Shown in pieces: positions 38,329-46,489 of a stretch of 64,000 nucleotides of DNA (its first letter is position 1; every line of letters begins with the position of its first letter). The stretch comes from Ensifer adhaerens (GTDB lineage Bacteria > Pseudomonadota > Alphaproteobacteria > Rhizobiales > Rhizobiaceae), in the NCBI RefSeq assembly GCF_013283195.1, contig NZ_JABEKT010000001.1, forward strand, positions 3,406,511 to 3,470,510. Reading direction: 5' to 3'. A program made the translations under genes and the position numbers. The notes under the pieces are model-generated. The model was not told where the DNA came from and made no database searches. It worked only from the letters and a program-made list of their open reading frames with translations.

Positions 38329-39641
38329 CATCGACGCTCATCCGCGGCCGCCTCCTGAGCTTTCACCGCGCGCCACTGGCCATCGACGACAGCGCCGCCT
38401 ATGCCTATGAAGCCGATGGCGCGCTGCTGGTCGAGGGTGGCCTGATCAAGGCGTCGGGCTCTTATGAGAGCGTGAAGTCCGAGGCAGCGGATGACAGTGT
38501 CGAGATCGACCACCGCCCGCATCTGATCGTGCCCGGCTTCATCGACACACACCTGCATTTCCCGCAGATGCAGGTGATGGCGTCCTACGCAGCCAATCTC
38601 CTGGAATGGCTGAACACTTACACCTTCCCGGAGGAATGCCGCTTCGTCGAGACCGCCCATGCCGAGCGTATCGCCAGCCGCTTCTTCGACGAGATGGTCC
38701 GCCACGGCACGACCACAGCGGCCGCCTACTGCTCGGTCCACAAGGCATCAGCCGATGCCTTCTTCACCGAGGCGCTGCGCCGCGACATGCGCATGATCGC
38801 CGGCAAGGTGATGATGGACCGCAATGCCCCGCAAGGCCTGCTCGACACGCCTGAGATGAGCTACGACGAGACCCGCGCGGTGATCCGTGATTGGCACGGC
38901 AAGGGCCGCAACCATGTGGCCATCACCCCGCGCTTTGCCATCACCTCGACGCCGGAGCAGATGGACGTGGCCAAGTCGCTGGTGCACGAATTCCCCGAAC
39001 TGCACGTCCAGACGCATCTTTCGGAAAACCGCGACGAGATCGCCTTCACCTGCGAACTCTACCCGCAAGCAGTCGACTACACCGACGTCTATGCCCGCTA
39101 CGGCCTGCTTGGGCCCAAAAGCCTGTTCGGCCACTGCATCCACCTCTCCGAGCGCGAGGCGGATGTGATGAGTGAGACCGGCTCGGTCGCGGTCTTTTGC
39201 CCGACATCCAATCTCTTCCTCGGCTCGGGGCTTTTTCCGTTGCGGGCGCTCAACCGGCGCGACAAGCCGGTGCGCACTTCGGTCGCCTCCGATATCGGCG
39301 GCGGCACCAGCTATTCCATGCTGAAGACGCTCGACGAGGCCTACAAGATCCTGCAGTTGCAGGGCGAGCGCCTGAACCCATTCGACAGCTTCTTCATGAT
39401 GACCCGCGGCAATGCCGAGGCGCTGTCGCTAGTCGACAGGATCGGCACGCTCGAGGCCGGCACCGATGCGGACTTCATCGTGCTCGACATGGCGGCAACG
39501 CCTGCGATGGCGCTGCGCGCCGAAGTGGTCAACTCGCTTTCCGACGAGCTGTTCCTGTTGCAAACGATGGGCGACGACCGCTCTGTGGTCGAGACCTATG
39601 TGGCGGGAAGACTGGCAAAGTCGGCACTCGCTGCCGCCTGA
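38325..39641 (+). CDS. guaD: Guanine deaminase
   Basis: A 438-residue amidohydrolase converting guanine to xanthine. The zinc-binding DTHLHFPQMQ motif (about residue 73), GHCIHLSEREADV (about 268) and the C-terminal SDIGGGTSYSML metal/Asp motif (about 324) match the family. Start overlaps the puuD stop (ATGA), so guanine deamination and urate oxidation are co-expressed. A strong intrinsic terminator lies 16 bases after the stop. Confidence 0.94.
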   Translation: MTSTLIRGRLLSFHRAPLAIDDSAAYAYEADGALLVEGGLIKASGSYESVKSEAADDSVEIDHRPHLIVPGFIDTHLHFPQMQVMASYAANLLEWLNTYTFPEECRFVETAHAERIASRFFDEMVRHGTTTAAAYCSVHKASADAFFTEALRRDMRMIAGKVMMDRNAPQGLLDTPEMSYDETRAVIRDWHGKGRNHVAITPRFAITSTPEQMDVAKSLVHEFPELHVQTHLSENRDEIAFTCELYPQAVDYTDVYARYGLLGPKSLFGHCIHLSEREADVMSETGSVAVFCPTSNLFLGSGLFPLRALNRRDKPVRTSVASDIGGGTSYSMLKTLDEAYKILQLQGERLNPFDSFFMMTRGNAEALSLVDRIGTLEAGTDADFIVLDMAATPAMALRAEVVNSLSDELFLLQTMGDDRSVVETYVAGRLAKSALAAA

Positions 39642-39656
39642 TTTTGCCACAGAACG

Positions 39657-39690
39657 AAAAGAGGTCAAAAAAATTGACCTCTTTTTCCAA
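39657..39690 (+). terminator. Intrinsic terminator of puuD-guaD
   Basis: A 12-pair stem (39657-39668 with 39674-39685), 5-base loop, with a terminal run of T. The A-rich 5' arm and T-rich 3' arm mean it could work in both directions. Confidence 0.9.
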
Positions 39691-39810
39691 GCGCTATTAA
39701 CAAGCCTTCGGCAAACATGATAAGGGCTGTGAAGTCAGTCCTCGAGCAGGCGTGCACGGTTTTCGCCGACATCCGCTCTGACCCCTGCGTTTCAGATGAA
39801 GGCCGTTTCC

Positions 39811-40947
39811 ATGACGCAAATCCTCGAAATCAGCGACCTCAAGGCCCTTGCCAAGCGCCGCGTGCCAAAACTCTTCTTTGATTACGCCGACAGCGGCGCC
39901 TGGACCGAGGGCACCTATCGCGCCAACGAGGAAGATTTCGCCAAGGTGAAGCTGCGCCAGCGGGTGCTGGTCGACATGACCAATCGCTCATTGGAAACGA
40001 CCATGATCGGCCAGAAGGTGTCGATGCCGGTGGCATTGGCGCCGACCGGCCTCACCGGTATGCAACACGCCGATGGCGAGATGCTGGCGGCCCAGGCGGC
40101 CGAGGCCTTCGGTGTGCCCTTCACGCTGTCGACCATGAGCATCTGCTCGATCGAGGACGTGGCGTCGGTCACGACCAAGCCCTTCTGGTTCCAGCTTTAC
40201 GTCATGCGCGAGCGCGAATTCGTGCTGAACCTGATCGACCGCGCCAAGGCCGCAAAGTGCTCGGCGCTGGTTCTGACACTCGACCTGCAGATCCTCGGCC
40301 AGCGCCACAAGGACCTGCGCAACAGCCTGTCGGCCCCGCCGAAGCTGACGCCAAAACATCTCTGGCAGATGGCGACGCGTCCCGGCTGGTGCATGAAGAT
40401 GCTCGGCACCAACCGCCGCACCTTCCGCAACATCGTCGGCCACGCCAAGAGCGTCACCGACCTCTCCTCGCTCGGCGCCTGGACGACGGAACAGTTCGAC
40501 CCGCAACTCTCCTGGAAGGACGTCGAGTGGATCAAGGAGCGCTGGGGCGGCCCGCTGATCCTGAAAGGCATTCTCGATCCGGAAGACGCCAAGATGGCAG
40601 CTGCGACCGGCGCCGACGCGATCATCGTCTCCAACCACGGCGGCCGCCAGCTCGACGGCGCCCATTCCTCGATCAGCATGCTGCCGCGCATCGTCGATGC
40701 GGTCGGCCACCAGATCGAGGTGCACATCGACGGCGGCATCCGCTCCGGCCAGGACGTGCTGAAGGCGGTGGCGATGGGCGCCAAGGGCACCTATATCGGC
40801 CGCCCCTTCCTCTATGGCCTCGGCGCCATGGGCAAGGAAGGCGTTACCAAGACGCTGGAAATCATCCGCAAGGAGATGGACATCACCATGGCCCTCTGCG
40901 GCAAGCGCGATATCAACGACGTCAACCGCGACATTCTCGCGGATTGA
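39811..40947 (+). CDS. lldD: FMN-dependent L-lactate dehydrogenase
   Basis: A 378-residue alpha-hydroxy-acid dehydrogenase (TIM barrel with FMN). FDYADSGA near residue 23, the ALAPTGLTGM FMN-binding stretch near 77, and the active-site VSNHGGRQLDGA motif near 276, containing the catalytic His and substrate Arg, are intact. It would oxidise L-lactate to pyruvate at the membrane. ATG 39811 is preferred to an ATG five codons upstream because AAGG lies between them. It follows the guaD terminator and is probably an independent transcript. Confidence 0.9.
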   Translation: MTQILEISDLKALAKRRVPKLFFDYADSGAWTEGTYRANEEDFAKVKLRQRVLVDMTNRSLETTMIGQKVSMPVALAPTGLTGMQHADGEMLAAQAAEAFGVPFTLSTMSICSIEDVASVTTKPFWFQLYVMREREFVLNLIDRAKAAKCSALVLTLDLQILGQRHKDLRNSLSAPPKLTPKHLWQMATRPGWCMKMLGTNRRTFRNIVGHAKSVTDLSSLGAWTTEQFDPQLSWKDVEWIKERWGGPLILKGILDPEDAKMAAATGADAIIVSNHGGRQLDGAHSSISMLPRIVDAVGHQIEVHIDGGIRSGQDVLKAVAMGAKGTYIGRPFLYGLGAMGKEGVTKTLEIIRKEMDITMALCGKRDINDVNRDILAD

Positions 40948-41289
40948 GGCACGGCCTTTCGACTACTCTCCATGGAGACAGCCTCAGGATCGGCCTCAAA
41001 GAGCGCAGCGCGTCAAACATGGCGCGCTCGAGACACTGCAACGCGCTAAGCTTGCTCAAAAATTCCGGCGGTTCAACGCCGGTCAAGGGCAGCCCCAGCT
41101 CTCACCGTCATGCTCGGGCTTGACCCGAGCACCCACCAAACTCAAGCTCTTCCGCGTCCGGCGCATGGCTGGGTCCTCGGGTCAAGCCCGAGGATGACGG
41201 TCGGAGAAGGTGAGCGCGAAATCAGAGCTGCCTCCGCTCAGCAGATTGCCTGCGGAACCTCGTTCTCCAAGCATGCAGAAAACCAGCGC
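40948..41289. other. Intergenic region between lldD and uraH
   Basis: A 342-base gap between convergent genes. Its main content is the compound palindromic element at 41104-41201. The first part (about 41000-41050) has loose GCGCGC-type symmetry that may be the worn remains of another repeat. No coding frame or RNA gene is supported. Confidence 0.7.
41104..41201. repeat. Compound inverted repeat: two hairpins that are also mutual inverted copies
   Basis: Two 32-base arms (41104-41135 and 41170-41201) are inverted copies differing at two positions. Each arm is itself a hairpin: GCTCGGG/CCCGAGC in the left and CCTCGGG/CCCGAGG in the right. The two differences are exactly the pair that closes each hairpin. 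Confidence 0.85.
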
Positions 41290-41652
41290 TCAACTGCCGC
41301 GATAGGTAGAATAGCCGTAGGGCGAGAGAAGCAGCGGCACGTGATAATGGCTGCCCGGATCGGCGATGCCGAAGCGCAAGGGAATCAGGTCGAGGAAGGC
41401 GGGTTCCGGCAGCTCCACCCCTGCTCCCCGCAGATAGGCGCCGGCGTGGAAGACGAGCTCGTAGCTGCCGGCCATGAAGCCGACGCCTTCGGCCATCGGG
41501 CCATCCACCCGCCCGTCGCTGTTGGTGTGGACGGTGCGGATCAGTTGCCGCTCCTCGCCTTCGAGCCAGAAGAGATCGATGCGCAAGCCTTCGGCGGGCT
41601 TGCCGAGCGCGGTGTCGAGGACATGGGTGGTCAGACGGCCGGTGCTGCTCAT
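41290..41652 (-). CDS. uraH: 5-hydroxyisourate hydrolase
   Basis: A 120-residue transthyretin-related enzyme that hydrolyses 5-hydroxyisourate to OHCU. The N-terminal [14 protein letters not shown] (about 7-20), central His/Arg active-site residues and the invariant C-terminal YRGS tetrapeptide are all present, which separates it from true transthyretins. It acts directly after PuuD in the pathway. Its start is 13 bases after the allA stop, so it ends the puuE-uraD-allA-uraH unit. Confidence 0.95.
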   Translation of the reverse strand: MSSTGRLTTHVLDTALGKPAEGLRIDLFWLEGEERQLIRTVHTNSDGRVDGPMAEGVGFMAGSYELVFHAGAYLRGAGVELPEPAFLDLIPLRFGIADPGSHYHVPLLLSPYGYSTYRGS

Positions 41653-41665
41653 CGCGTCTCTTCCT

Positions 41666-42163
41666 TCAGATTGCGCTCTCGATGACGAAGGGCTCTTCAT
41701 AAGAATACTCTTCGAGATTGTTACCCGGCCCCTCGCGGTCGACGACGATGAAGTCGTTGACGGCGCCCACCGTCATCAGTGGGTGATGCCAGACATTGCG
41801 GCCGTAATTGACGCCCTGCCGACCCCGCGCCCGGAACACCCGCGGCGCGCCCGGCTTGCCGCCCTCATCTTCAGCCACGACCACCAGCCAGGGCCGGTCG
41901 TCGAGCGGCGAAAAACTCTGGCTGCCGAACGGATGCCGCTCCATCATCGCGACCGAATAGGGAAAGGCCCGCGGCTGGCCGCGAAAAATGTTGATGATGA
42001 CATTGGCGCCTTCGCCGGTGACGTCGGCGCGCGCCAGGCCGTGGAAGCGTTCGGTATTGCCACCGTTGATATAGCGCATCGAAGCAGGATCCGCTTCGAT
42101 GACTGTGCCAAAGGGAGCGAAGGCGTCCTGCGTCAGGGGTTCGATCGAAAGAATGCGTGACAT
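41666..42163 (-). CDS. allA: Ureidoglycolate lyase
   Basis: A 165-residue cupin-fold enzyme that splits ureidoglycolate into glyoxylate and urea. The N-terminal [15 protein letters not shown] stretch, the [11 protein letters not shown] metal/substrate motif near residue 74 and the RNVWHHPL motif near 122 mark the family. It acts after allantoate is broken down; the enzyme that makes ureidoglycolate is not in the window. It lies between uraD and uraH on the same strand, with about 96 bases to uraD. Confidence 0.93.
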   Translation of the reverse strand: MSRILSIEPLTQDAFAPFGTVIEADPASMRYINGGNTERFHGLARADVTGEGANVIINIFRGQPRAFPYSVAMMERHPFGSQSFSPLDDRPWLVVVAEDEGGKPGAPRVFRARGRQGVNYGRNVWHHPLMTVGAVNDFIVVDREGPGNNLEEYSYEEPFVIESAI

Positions 42164-42259
42164 CAGACAATACCCCCCCGGCTGTTGCAGCCGGCGGTCT
42201 TGGCATGATCCGGTTCGACTACCCTCCGACGCGGTGAGAGCAGAGTGCGAACGGGCAAG

Positions 42260-42763
42260 TCAGGCATTTTCGTCTCCTGGAAGCATGGATTGCAGCCGCA
42301 GACGAGCGATTTTCTCCACCTGCGCACAGGCGGTCTCAAATTCCTCTTCGGTCGAATTGTCAATGCGCCTTTCGAACGAGGCGAGAATATCGTTCTTCGT
42401 CAGACCCTTGACGGCGATGATGAAGGGAAAGCCGAACTTCTGCGTATAGGCCTCGTTGAGCGCCGTGAAGCGGGCATGCTCGTCGGCCGAAAGACGATCA
42501 AGCCCGGCGGACGCCTGCTCGGCGGTCGAGTCCGCCGTCAGCTTGCCGGCGATCGCCAGCTTGCCGGCAAGATCCGGGTGCGCCCGTAGCACCGCGAGCC
42601 TCTCGCGCGGCAATCCGGCGCGAAAGGCCTGGCAAAGGGCCGAGTGTACATTGCCCGCTGAAAGTCCCGTCGCGGCCGCCCGGTCATAGGCTCGTTCGGC
42701 AACCCAGGGAGAATGCTCGAACACGCCGCCGAAGCGGCTGACGAAGGCGTCGCGATCGGACAT
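42260..42763 (-). CDS. uraD: OHCU decarboxylase
   Basis: A 167-residue helical enzyme that decarboxylates 2-oxo-4-hydroxy-4-carboxy-5-ureidoimidazoline to (S)-allantoin. The FGGVFEHSPWVAERA start with the catalytic His region, the HPDLAGK motif (about 62-68) and the KFGFPFIIAVKG motif (about 109-120) are conserved. It is a separate gene, not fused to UraH as in some bacteria. Its ATG shares one base with the puuE stop (TGATG). Confidence 0.95.
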   Translation of the reverse strand: MSDRDAFVSRFGGVFEHSPWVAERAYDRAAATGLSAGNVHSALCQAFRAGLPRERLAVLRAHPDLAGKLAIAGKLTADSTAEQASAGLDRLSADEHARFTALNEAYTQKFGFPFIIAVKGLTKNDILASFERRIDNSTEEEFETACAQVEKIARLRLQSMLPGDENA

Positions 42764-43695
42764 CAGAGAGCCCCTTCCGGCTTGTGGTGTTCATACCAGT
42801 GGCGGGCGATATCGATGCGCCGCGGCACCCAGACCTTGTCGTGCGACATGACGTAGTCGATGAAACGCGCCAGCGCCGCCGCGCGGCCCGGACGGCCGAC
42901 GAGGCGGCAGTGAAGACCGATATTCATCATCTTGGCGTCGCCTTCCTTGCCTTCCTCGTAGAGCACGTCGAACGTGTCCTTGAGATAGGTGAAGAACTGG
43001 TCGCCGGAGTTGAAACCCTGGTTCGTCGCAAAACGCATGTCGTTGGCGTCGAGCGTGTAAGGAATGATCAGATGGGGCTTGTCGGCGTTAAGCCCCGGAA
43101 CCCAGTAGGGTAATTCGTCCGCATAGCTGTCGCTGGAATAGAGGAAACCTCCCTCTTCGAGAACCAGCTTCAGCGTGTTGTTGGACGGCTTGCCCTGGTA
43201 AAGGCCGAGCGGACGCTCGCCGGTCAGCTCGGTGTGCAGGCGCACCACCTCGCGGATATGCTCGCGTTCCACCTCTTCGGGGAAATCCTTGTATTCGAGC
43301 CAGCGCAGCCCGTGGCTGGCGATCTCCCAGCCGGCTTCCTTCATGGCGGCGACCGCTTCCGGATTGCGCGCCATCGCCTGCGTTACGCCATAAACCGTCA
43401 ACGGCACGTCGCGGCTCGTAAACATGCGCCACAGCCGCCAGAAGCCGGAGCGCGAGCCGTATTCGTAGATCGATTCCATGTTGAGGTTGCGCTGCCCCGG
43501 CCAGGGCTGCGCACCGACGATCTCCGAAAGCAGGTTTTCCGACGCCGGGTCGCCATCGAGAATGCAGCTTTCGCCGCCCTCTTCGTAGTTAAGCACGAAC
43601 TGCACGGCGATACGCGCATCGCCCGGCCAGTTTGCCTTGGGCGGGTTGCGGCCATAGCCGACGAGATCGCGTGGATAGGTAGTCTCAGACATCAA
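42763..43695 (-). CDS. puuE: Allantoinase PuuE (polysaccharide-deacetylase type)
   Basis: A 310-residue metal-independent allantoinase of the carbohydrate-esterase-4 fold that opens allantoin to allantoate. NYEEGGE (about residue 35-41) and the SHGLRWLEYKDF region near 128 are diagnostic and distinguish it from sugar deacetylases and from amidohydrolase-type AllB. It heads the puuE-uraD-allA-uraH unit and starts at ATG 43695 or the next codon. Confidence 0.95.
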   Translation of the reverse strand: MMSETTYPRDLVGYGRNPPKANWPGDARIAVQFVLNYEEGGESCILDGDPASENLLSEIVGAQPWPGQRNLNMESIYEYGSRSGFWRLWRMFTSRDVPLTVYGVTQAMARNPEAVAAMKEAGWEIASHGLRWLEYKDFPEEVEREHIREVVRLHTELTGERPLGLYQGKPSNNTLKLVLEEGGFLYSSDSYADELPYWVPGLNADKPHLIIPYTLDANDMRFATNQGFNSGDQFFTYLKDTFDVLYEEGKEGDAKMMNIGLHCRLVGRPGRAAALARFIDYVMSHDKVWVPRRIDIARHWYEHHKPEGAL

Positions 43696-43770
43696 ATCAC
43701 CCTTCGAATTTTCCGGAACGGTATCATCGCCGCCCGGATTGTCGAGACAAAATGACGTCAGTGCAGACGG

Positions 43771-44571
43771 TTAGCGACCGGCCATCAACGCGGCCACCAT
43801 CCGCGACAACGGCGGAACCGGGCTCGGCGCAAGCGTCGCCTCAGTGGCAGCACGCTTGATCCGGTCCGCCCGCTTGGTCGCGGAAATCTTGCCGAGCGGG
43901 TGCTGCGAGTGAACGCGCATCGGCGCACCCGATTCCTGCTCGACGAACAGCGCCAGGCTGCCGATCGTCAAGGGCTGCATCAGGCACGGCTCGAACAGGT
44001 CGCGAAGCGGCGCCTCGATGCGGCGCATCGCGTCCTGACCGAGCGGCCCAGTCAGCATCATGTGAAAGCGATATTCGTCCATCACATGTGGATCGCCCCA
44101 GCGATGCAGGTTCGAGAATTGCGGCGCCGTCAGTCGGTCCGGATCGGAACGTTCGATCTCGTCTTCGCTCAGCGGCGCGCGGAACGCGTCGAACTCCTGG
44201 ATGATGCTGGCGGCAAGCAGGTGCATCGCCGTGCTCGGGATCTGCGGCATCAGCCCCCAGCACTGGCCGAGCCGAGCCACTTCCAGCCGCTCGATCTCGA
44301 ACGGCATCTGGGCGCCGGCAAAGTGCATCAGCGCCTTGAGCAGCTGCGCCTCGTCCATATCAGGGTGGAGCCTGAAGGGCGACATCACCACCGCATGAAA
44401 CCCGAAGCGACGTGGAACGGCCGTGTGGAAAGCAATCTCGGATGCGCTCAATCCGCAGATCGATGGCAGTTCGGTAGGCTCGCCCGAGTAGACGTTGCGA
44501 CCGAGCCAGCTCGCGGCAACCGTTGAGAGCGGATCGGCCATCGGCGGCGTGAAACAAATGGCGTAACGCAT
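43771..44571 (-). CDS. DUF1045 protein, 2H-phosphoesterase-like
   Basis: A 266-residue protein of the DUF1045 family, usually found in phosphonate (phn) operons and predicted to be a 2H phosphoesterase. Two H-x-(T/V)-type motifs (FGFHAVVMSPF near residue 58 and YRFHMMLTGP near 166) supply the paired His residues. GGAG lies seven bases before ATG 44571, deciding between several close ATGs. Here it sits 75 bases upstream-side of puuE with no other phn gene in view, so its usual partners are absent. Confidence 0.8.
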   Translation of the reverse strand: MRYAICFTPPMADPLSTVAASWLGRNVYSGEPTELPSICGLSASEIAFHTAVPRRFGFHAVVMSPFRLHPDMDEAQLLKALMHFAGAQMPFEIERLEVARLGQCWGLMPQIPSTAMHLLAASIIQEFDAFRAPLSEDEIERSDPDRLTAPQFSNLHRWGDPHVMDEYRFHMMLTGPLGQDAMRRIEAPLRDLFEPCLMQPLTIGSLALFVEQESGAPMRVHSQHPLGKISATKRADRIKRAATEATLAPSPVPPLSRMVAALMAGR

Positions 44572-44657
44572 GCGCATGCTCCGGAAATCCGTTCTGGCAC
44601 TTGCCCGCGACAACCGATCTCGATCGTCGCCAGGGCTGGCGCAGGTTCAAAACCTTG

Positions 44658-44697
44658 AGAGCGTCAACAATGCTTCCCCGAGGAAACGCGACGCTCT
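44658..44697. repeat. Single-hairpin palindromic element D
   Basis: AGAGCGTC (44658-44665) pairs with GACGCTCT (44690-44697), with inner TTCC/GGAA pairing. The ends and inner sequence resemble hairpin 2 of element A at 36891-36929. It lies in the gap between the DUF1045 gene and the PRC-barrel gene. Confidence 0.6.
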
Positions 44698-44792
44698 ACT
44701 GCCTGCGTCTTAGGTGATTTGCGTGACAGATTGACGAAGTAGGCGGGGCATGCCTGGGGATCACGCCCAAGGTTCTCTACCGAACTCTTTCG

Positions 44793-44817
44793 GAACCATC
44801 GCGGCCAACACCCGTTC
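44793..44817 (+). promoter_or_regulatory. Candidate EcfG/RpoE2 general-stress promoter of the PRC-barrel gene
   Basis: GGAAC (44793-44797), 16 bases, CGTT (44814-44817): an exact fit to the S. meliloti RpoE2/EcfG-type consensus. Transcription would start about 25 bases before the GTG start at 44851. Confidence 0.7.
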
Positions 44818-44850
44818 CCCTGATGTAGCCAACAACGATGGAGAAGAAGT

Positions 44851-45240
44851 GTGACCTATCACAATGCGAACCTTCAGGACGCCAGCATCAAGGAAACCCA
44901 TGACCTGATCGCGAGCGACAAGGTTGAAGGCACGAAGGTTTATGGCGCCGACAGCAAGCACATCGGCTCGATCGAGCGCGTGATTATCGAAAAGCGCAGT
45001 GGTCGCGTGGCCTATGCCGTGCTCGGCTTCGGCGGTTTTCTCGGCATCGGCGAGGATCACTATCCGCTGCCCTGGGCGAAGCTGACCTATGACGAGAGCC
45101 TCGGTGGCTACCGCACTGACGTGACCCGCGAACAGGTCGAGCGCGCGCCGAAGTATCATGGCAGCGATGAATACGACTGGAACGCCGAGAACGGCCGCCG
45201 CGTCTACGACTACTACGGCGTGCCGCCTTACTGGATGTAA
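44851..45240 (+). CDS. PRC-barrel domain stress protein
   Basis: A 129-residue soluble protein with one PRC-barrel domain (about residues 18-95), containing the VYGADSKHIGSIERVIIEKRSGRVAYAVL core that binds partner proteins or surfaces in this superfamily. The C-terminal third is Tyr-rich (about 105-129) and probably disordered. GTG 44851 follows a GGAGAAG site. The EcfG-type promoter upstream suggests it is induced by general stress or starvation. Molecular role unknown. Confidence 0.85.
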   Translation: MTYHNANLQDASIKETHDLIASDKVEGTKVYGADSKHIGSIERVIIEKRSGRVAYAVLGFGGFLGIGEDHYPLPWAKLTYDESLGGYRTDVTREQVERAPKYHGSDEYDWNAENGRRVYDYYGVPPYWM

Positions 45241-45269
45241 CGACCGGGTTTTCCCGAAACAGGATTTAC

Positions 45270-45295
45270 GGGCTCCGCCAGCGGCGGGGCCCTTT
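45270..45295 (+). terminator. Terminator of the PRC-barrel gene
   Basis: A 10-pair GC-rich stem with one G-U pair (45270-45279 with 45283-45292) and a 3-base loop, followed by TTT, 30 bases after the stop. Confidence 0.7.
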
Positions 45296-45308
45296 GAATG
45301 ACGACGCC

Positions 45309-46451
45309 TTAAAGATGTTTCTCGCGAAGTGCCGCTATGTGTGTCCGGCACAGGAAGGTGTCCGGAATTTCGATTGACGGGCGACCCGTGATCTCATCGA
45401 CGACGAAGCGCGCGAGGCGATGGGCGATGCCGAAGCTCACCTTGAAGCCGCCTGTCAGCACCGACAGGTTTTCGTGATCCGGATGCCGCCCGACCATCGG
45501 CTCCCGTTCGGTCGATTTCGGCCGGATGCCGGCCCAGCGCTCAACCACTTCCGCCCCGAGTAGAGCCGGAACCAGCACCTCGGCCCGCCCAAGCAGCTCA
45601 TTCAAGAGTTCATCCGTCGACAGCGGATCGGCATATTTGTTTTCGCTGGTGCTGCCGACAGCCACATGCCCGTCGTCATGGGCGACGATGTAGACGCCGT
45701 CGGTGAAGATGACGGGCAATTGCGGATCGACATCGGCCAGCAGCAGCGCCGCCTGGCCCTTGACCCCCGTGCCGCTCGGTCCGCGGATCGGTCCGCACAG
45801 CGTGTCGATCAGCGGAAAGCTGCCGATACCGGCGGCAAGAATGCAGTGGCCGAATGCGATTTCCGTACCGTCATCGAGTTCCGCCCGGCCTTGGCCGGGG
45901 TGGATGCCCCGAACGCCGCTTCCCTCAACAATCCGCACCTTCGGCGCTCGCGCCAGAGCCGCGCGCAAAACTGCCAGCATCTGGCGAGGCGCAAGCCGGC
46001 CGCCAAGCGTATCGAACACCAATCCGTGGGCCATCTCTTCCGCACCGAGCCAGCCGGAGGGCGCCTCGTCTCGCACATGCCAGAAGAACCGGCGGTCACC
46101 TGCCCGCCAGTTTGCCAATGCATCCTGTTCGTGGCGAAGGGCGATATCGCGCAGATGCGGCTTGGCGAGTGGCATGATCCGGCCGCTGCGGCGATAGCCC
46201 GCCGAAAGCCCGGTTTCAGCCTCGAGCGCTTCGATCTCGCTCTCAAGCGACACCAGCGCTTCGAATTGGAATTGTTTCTTGGCGTTCCACTTGTCGGGCA
46301 TATGCGGCATCAGCGCGCCGAGGATGCCGCCGCTGGCACCGGCGCCGATGTGGCGCTCTTCGACAAGGCAGACGCTCATGCCCGCGCGCGCCGCCGTAAG
46401 GGCGGCCCAAAGCCCCATGATGCCGCCGCCGATGATCAAAACTTCGCTCAT
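45309..46451 (-). CDS. FAD-dependent oxidoreductase, MnmC2-like (DAO family)
   Basis: A 380-residue D-amino-acid-oxidase-fold flavoprotein. The dinucleotide motif GGGIMGLWAA (about residues 8-17), the GAGASGGILGALMPHMP motif (about 37-53) and a C-terminal GGFKVSFGIAHRLA motif near 343 are clear. The second motif resembles the FAD domain of MnmC, which removes the carboxymethyl group from cmnm5U34 of tRNA. Divergence from a stand-alone MnmD, with only 38 bases between starts, supports but does not prove that role. It could be another glycine-oxidase-like enzyme. Confidence 0.7.
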   Translation of the reverse strand: MSEVLIIGGGIMGLWAALTAARAGMSVCLVEERHIGAGASGGILGALMPHMPDKWNAKKQFQFEALVSLESEIEALEAETGLSAGYRRSGRIMPLAKPHLRDIALRHEQDALANWRAGDRRFFWHVRDEAPSGWLGAEEMAHGLVFDTLGGRLAPRQMLAVLRAALARAPKVRIVEGSGVRGIHPGQGRAELDDGTEIAFGHCILAAGIGSFPLIDTLCGPIRGPSGTGVKGQAALLLADVDPQLPVIFTDGVYIVAHDDGHVAVGSTSENKYADPLSTDELLNELLGRAEVLVPALLGAEVVERWAGIRPKSTEREPMVGRHPDHENLSVLTGGFKVSFGIAHRLARFVVDEITGRPSIEIPDTFLCRTHIAALREKHL

Positions 46452-46489
46452 CGATTGACCTTCTCCGGTGGCGGGATTATCGCCATCGC

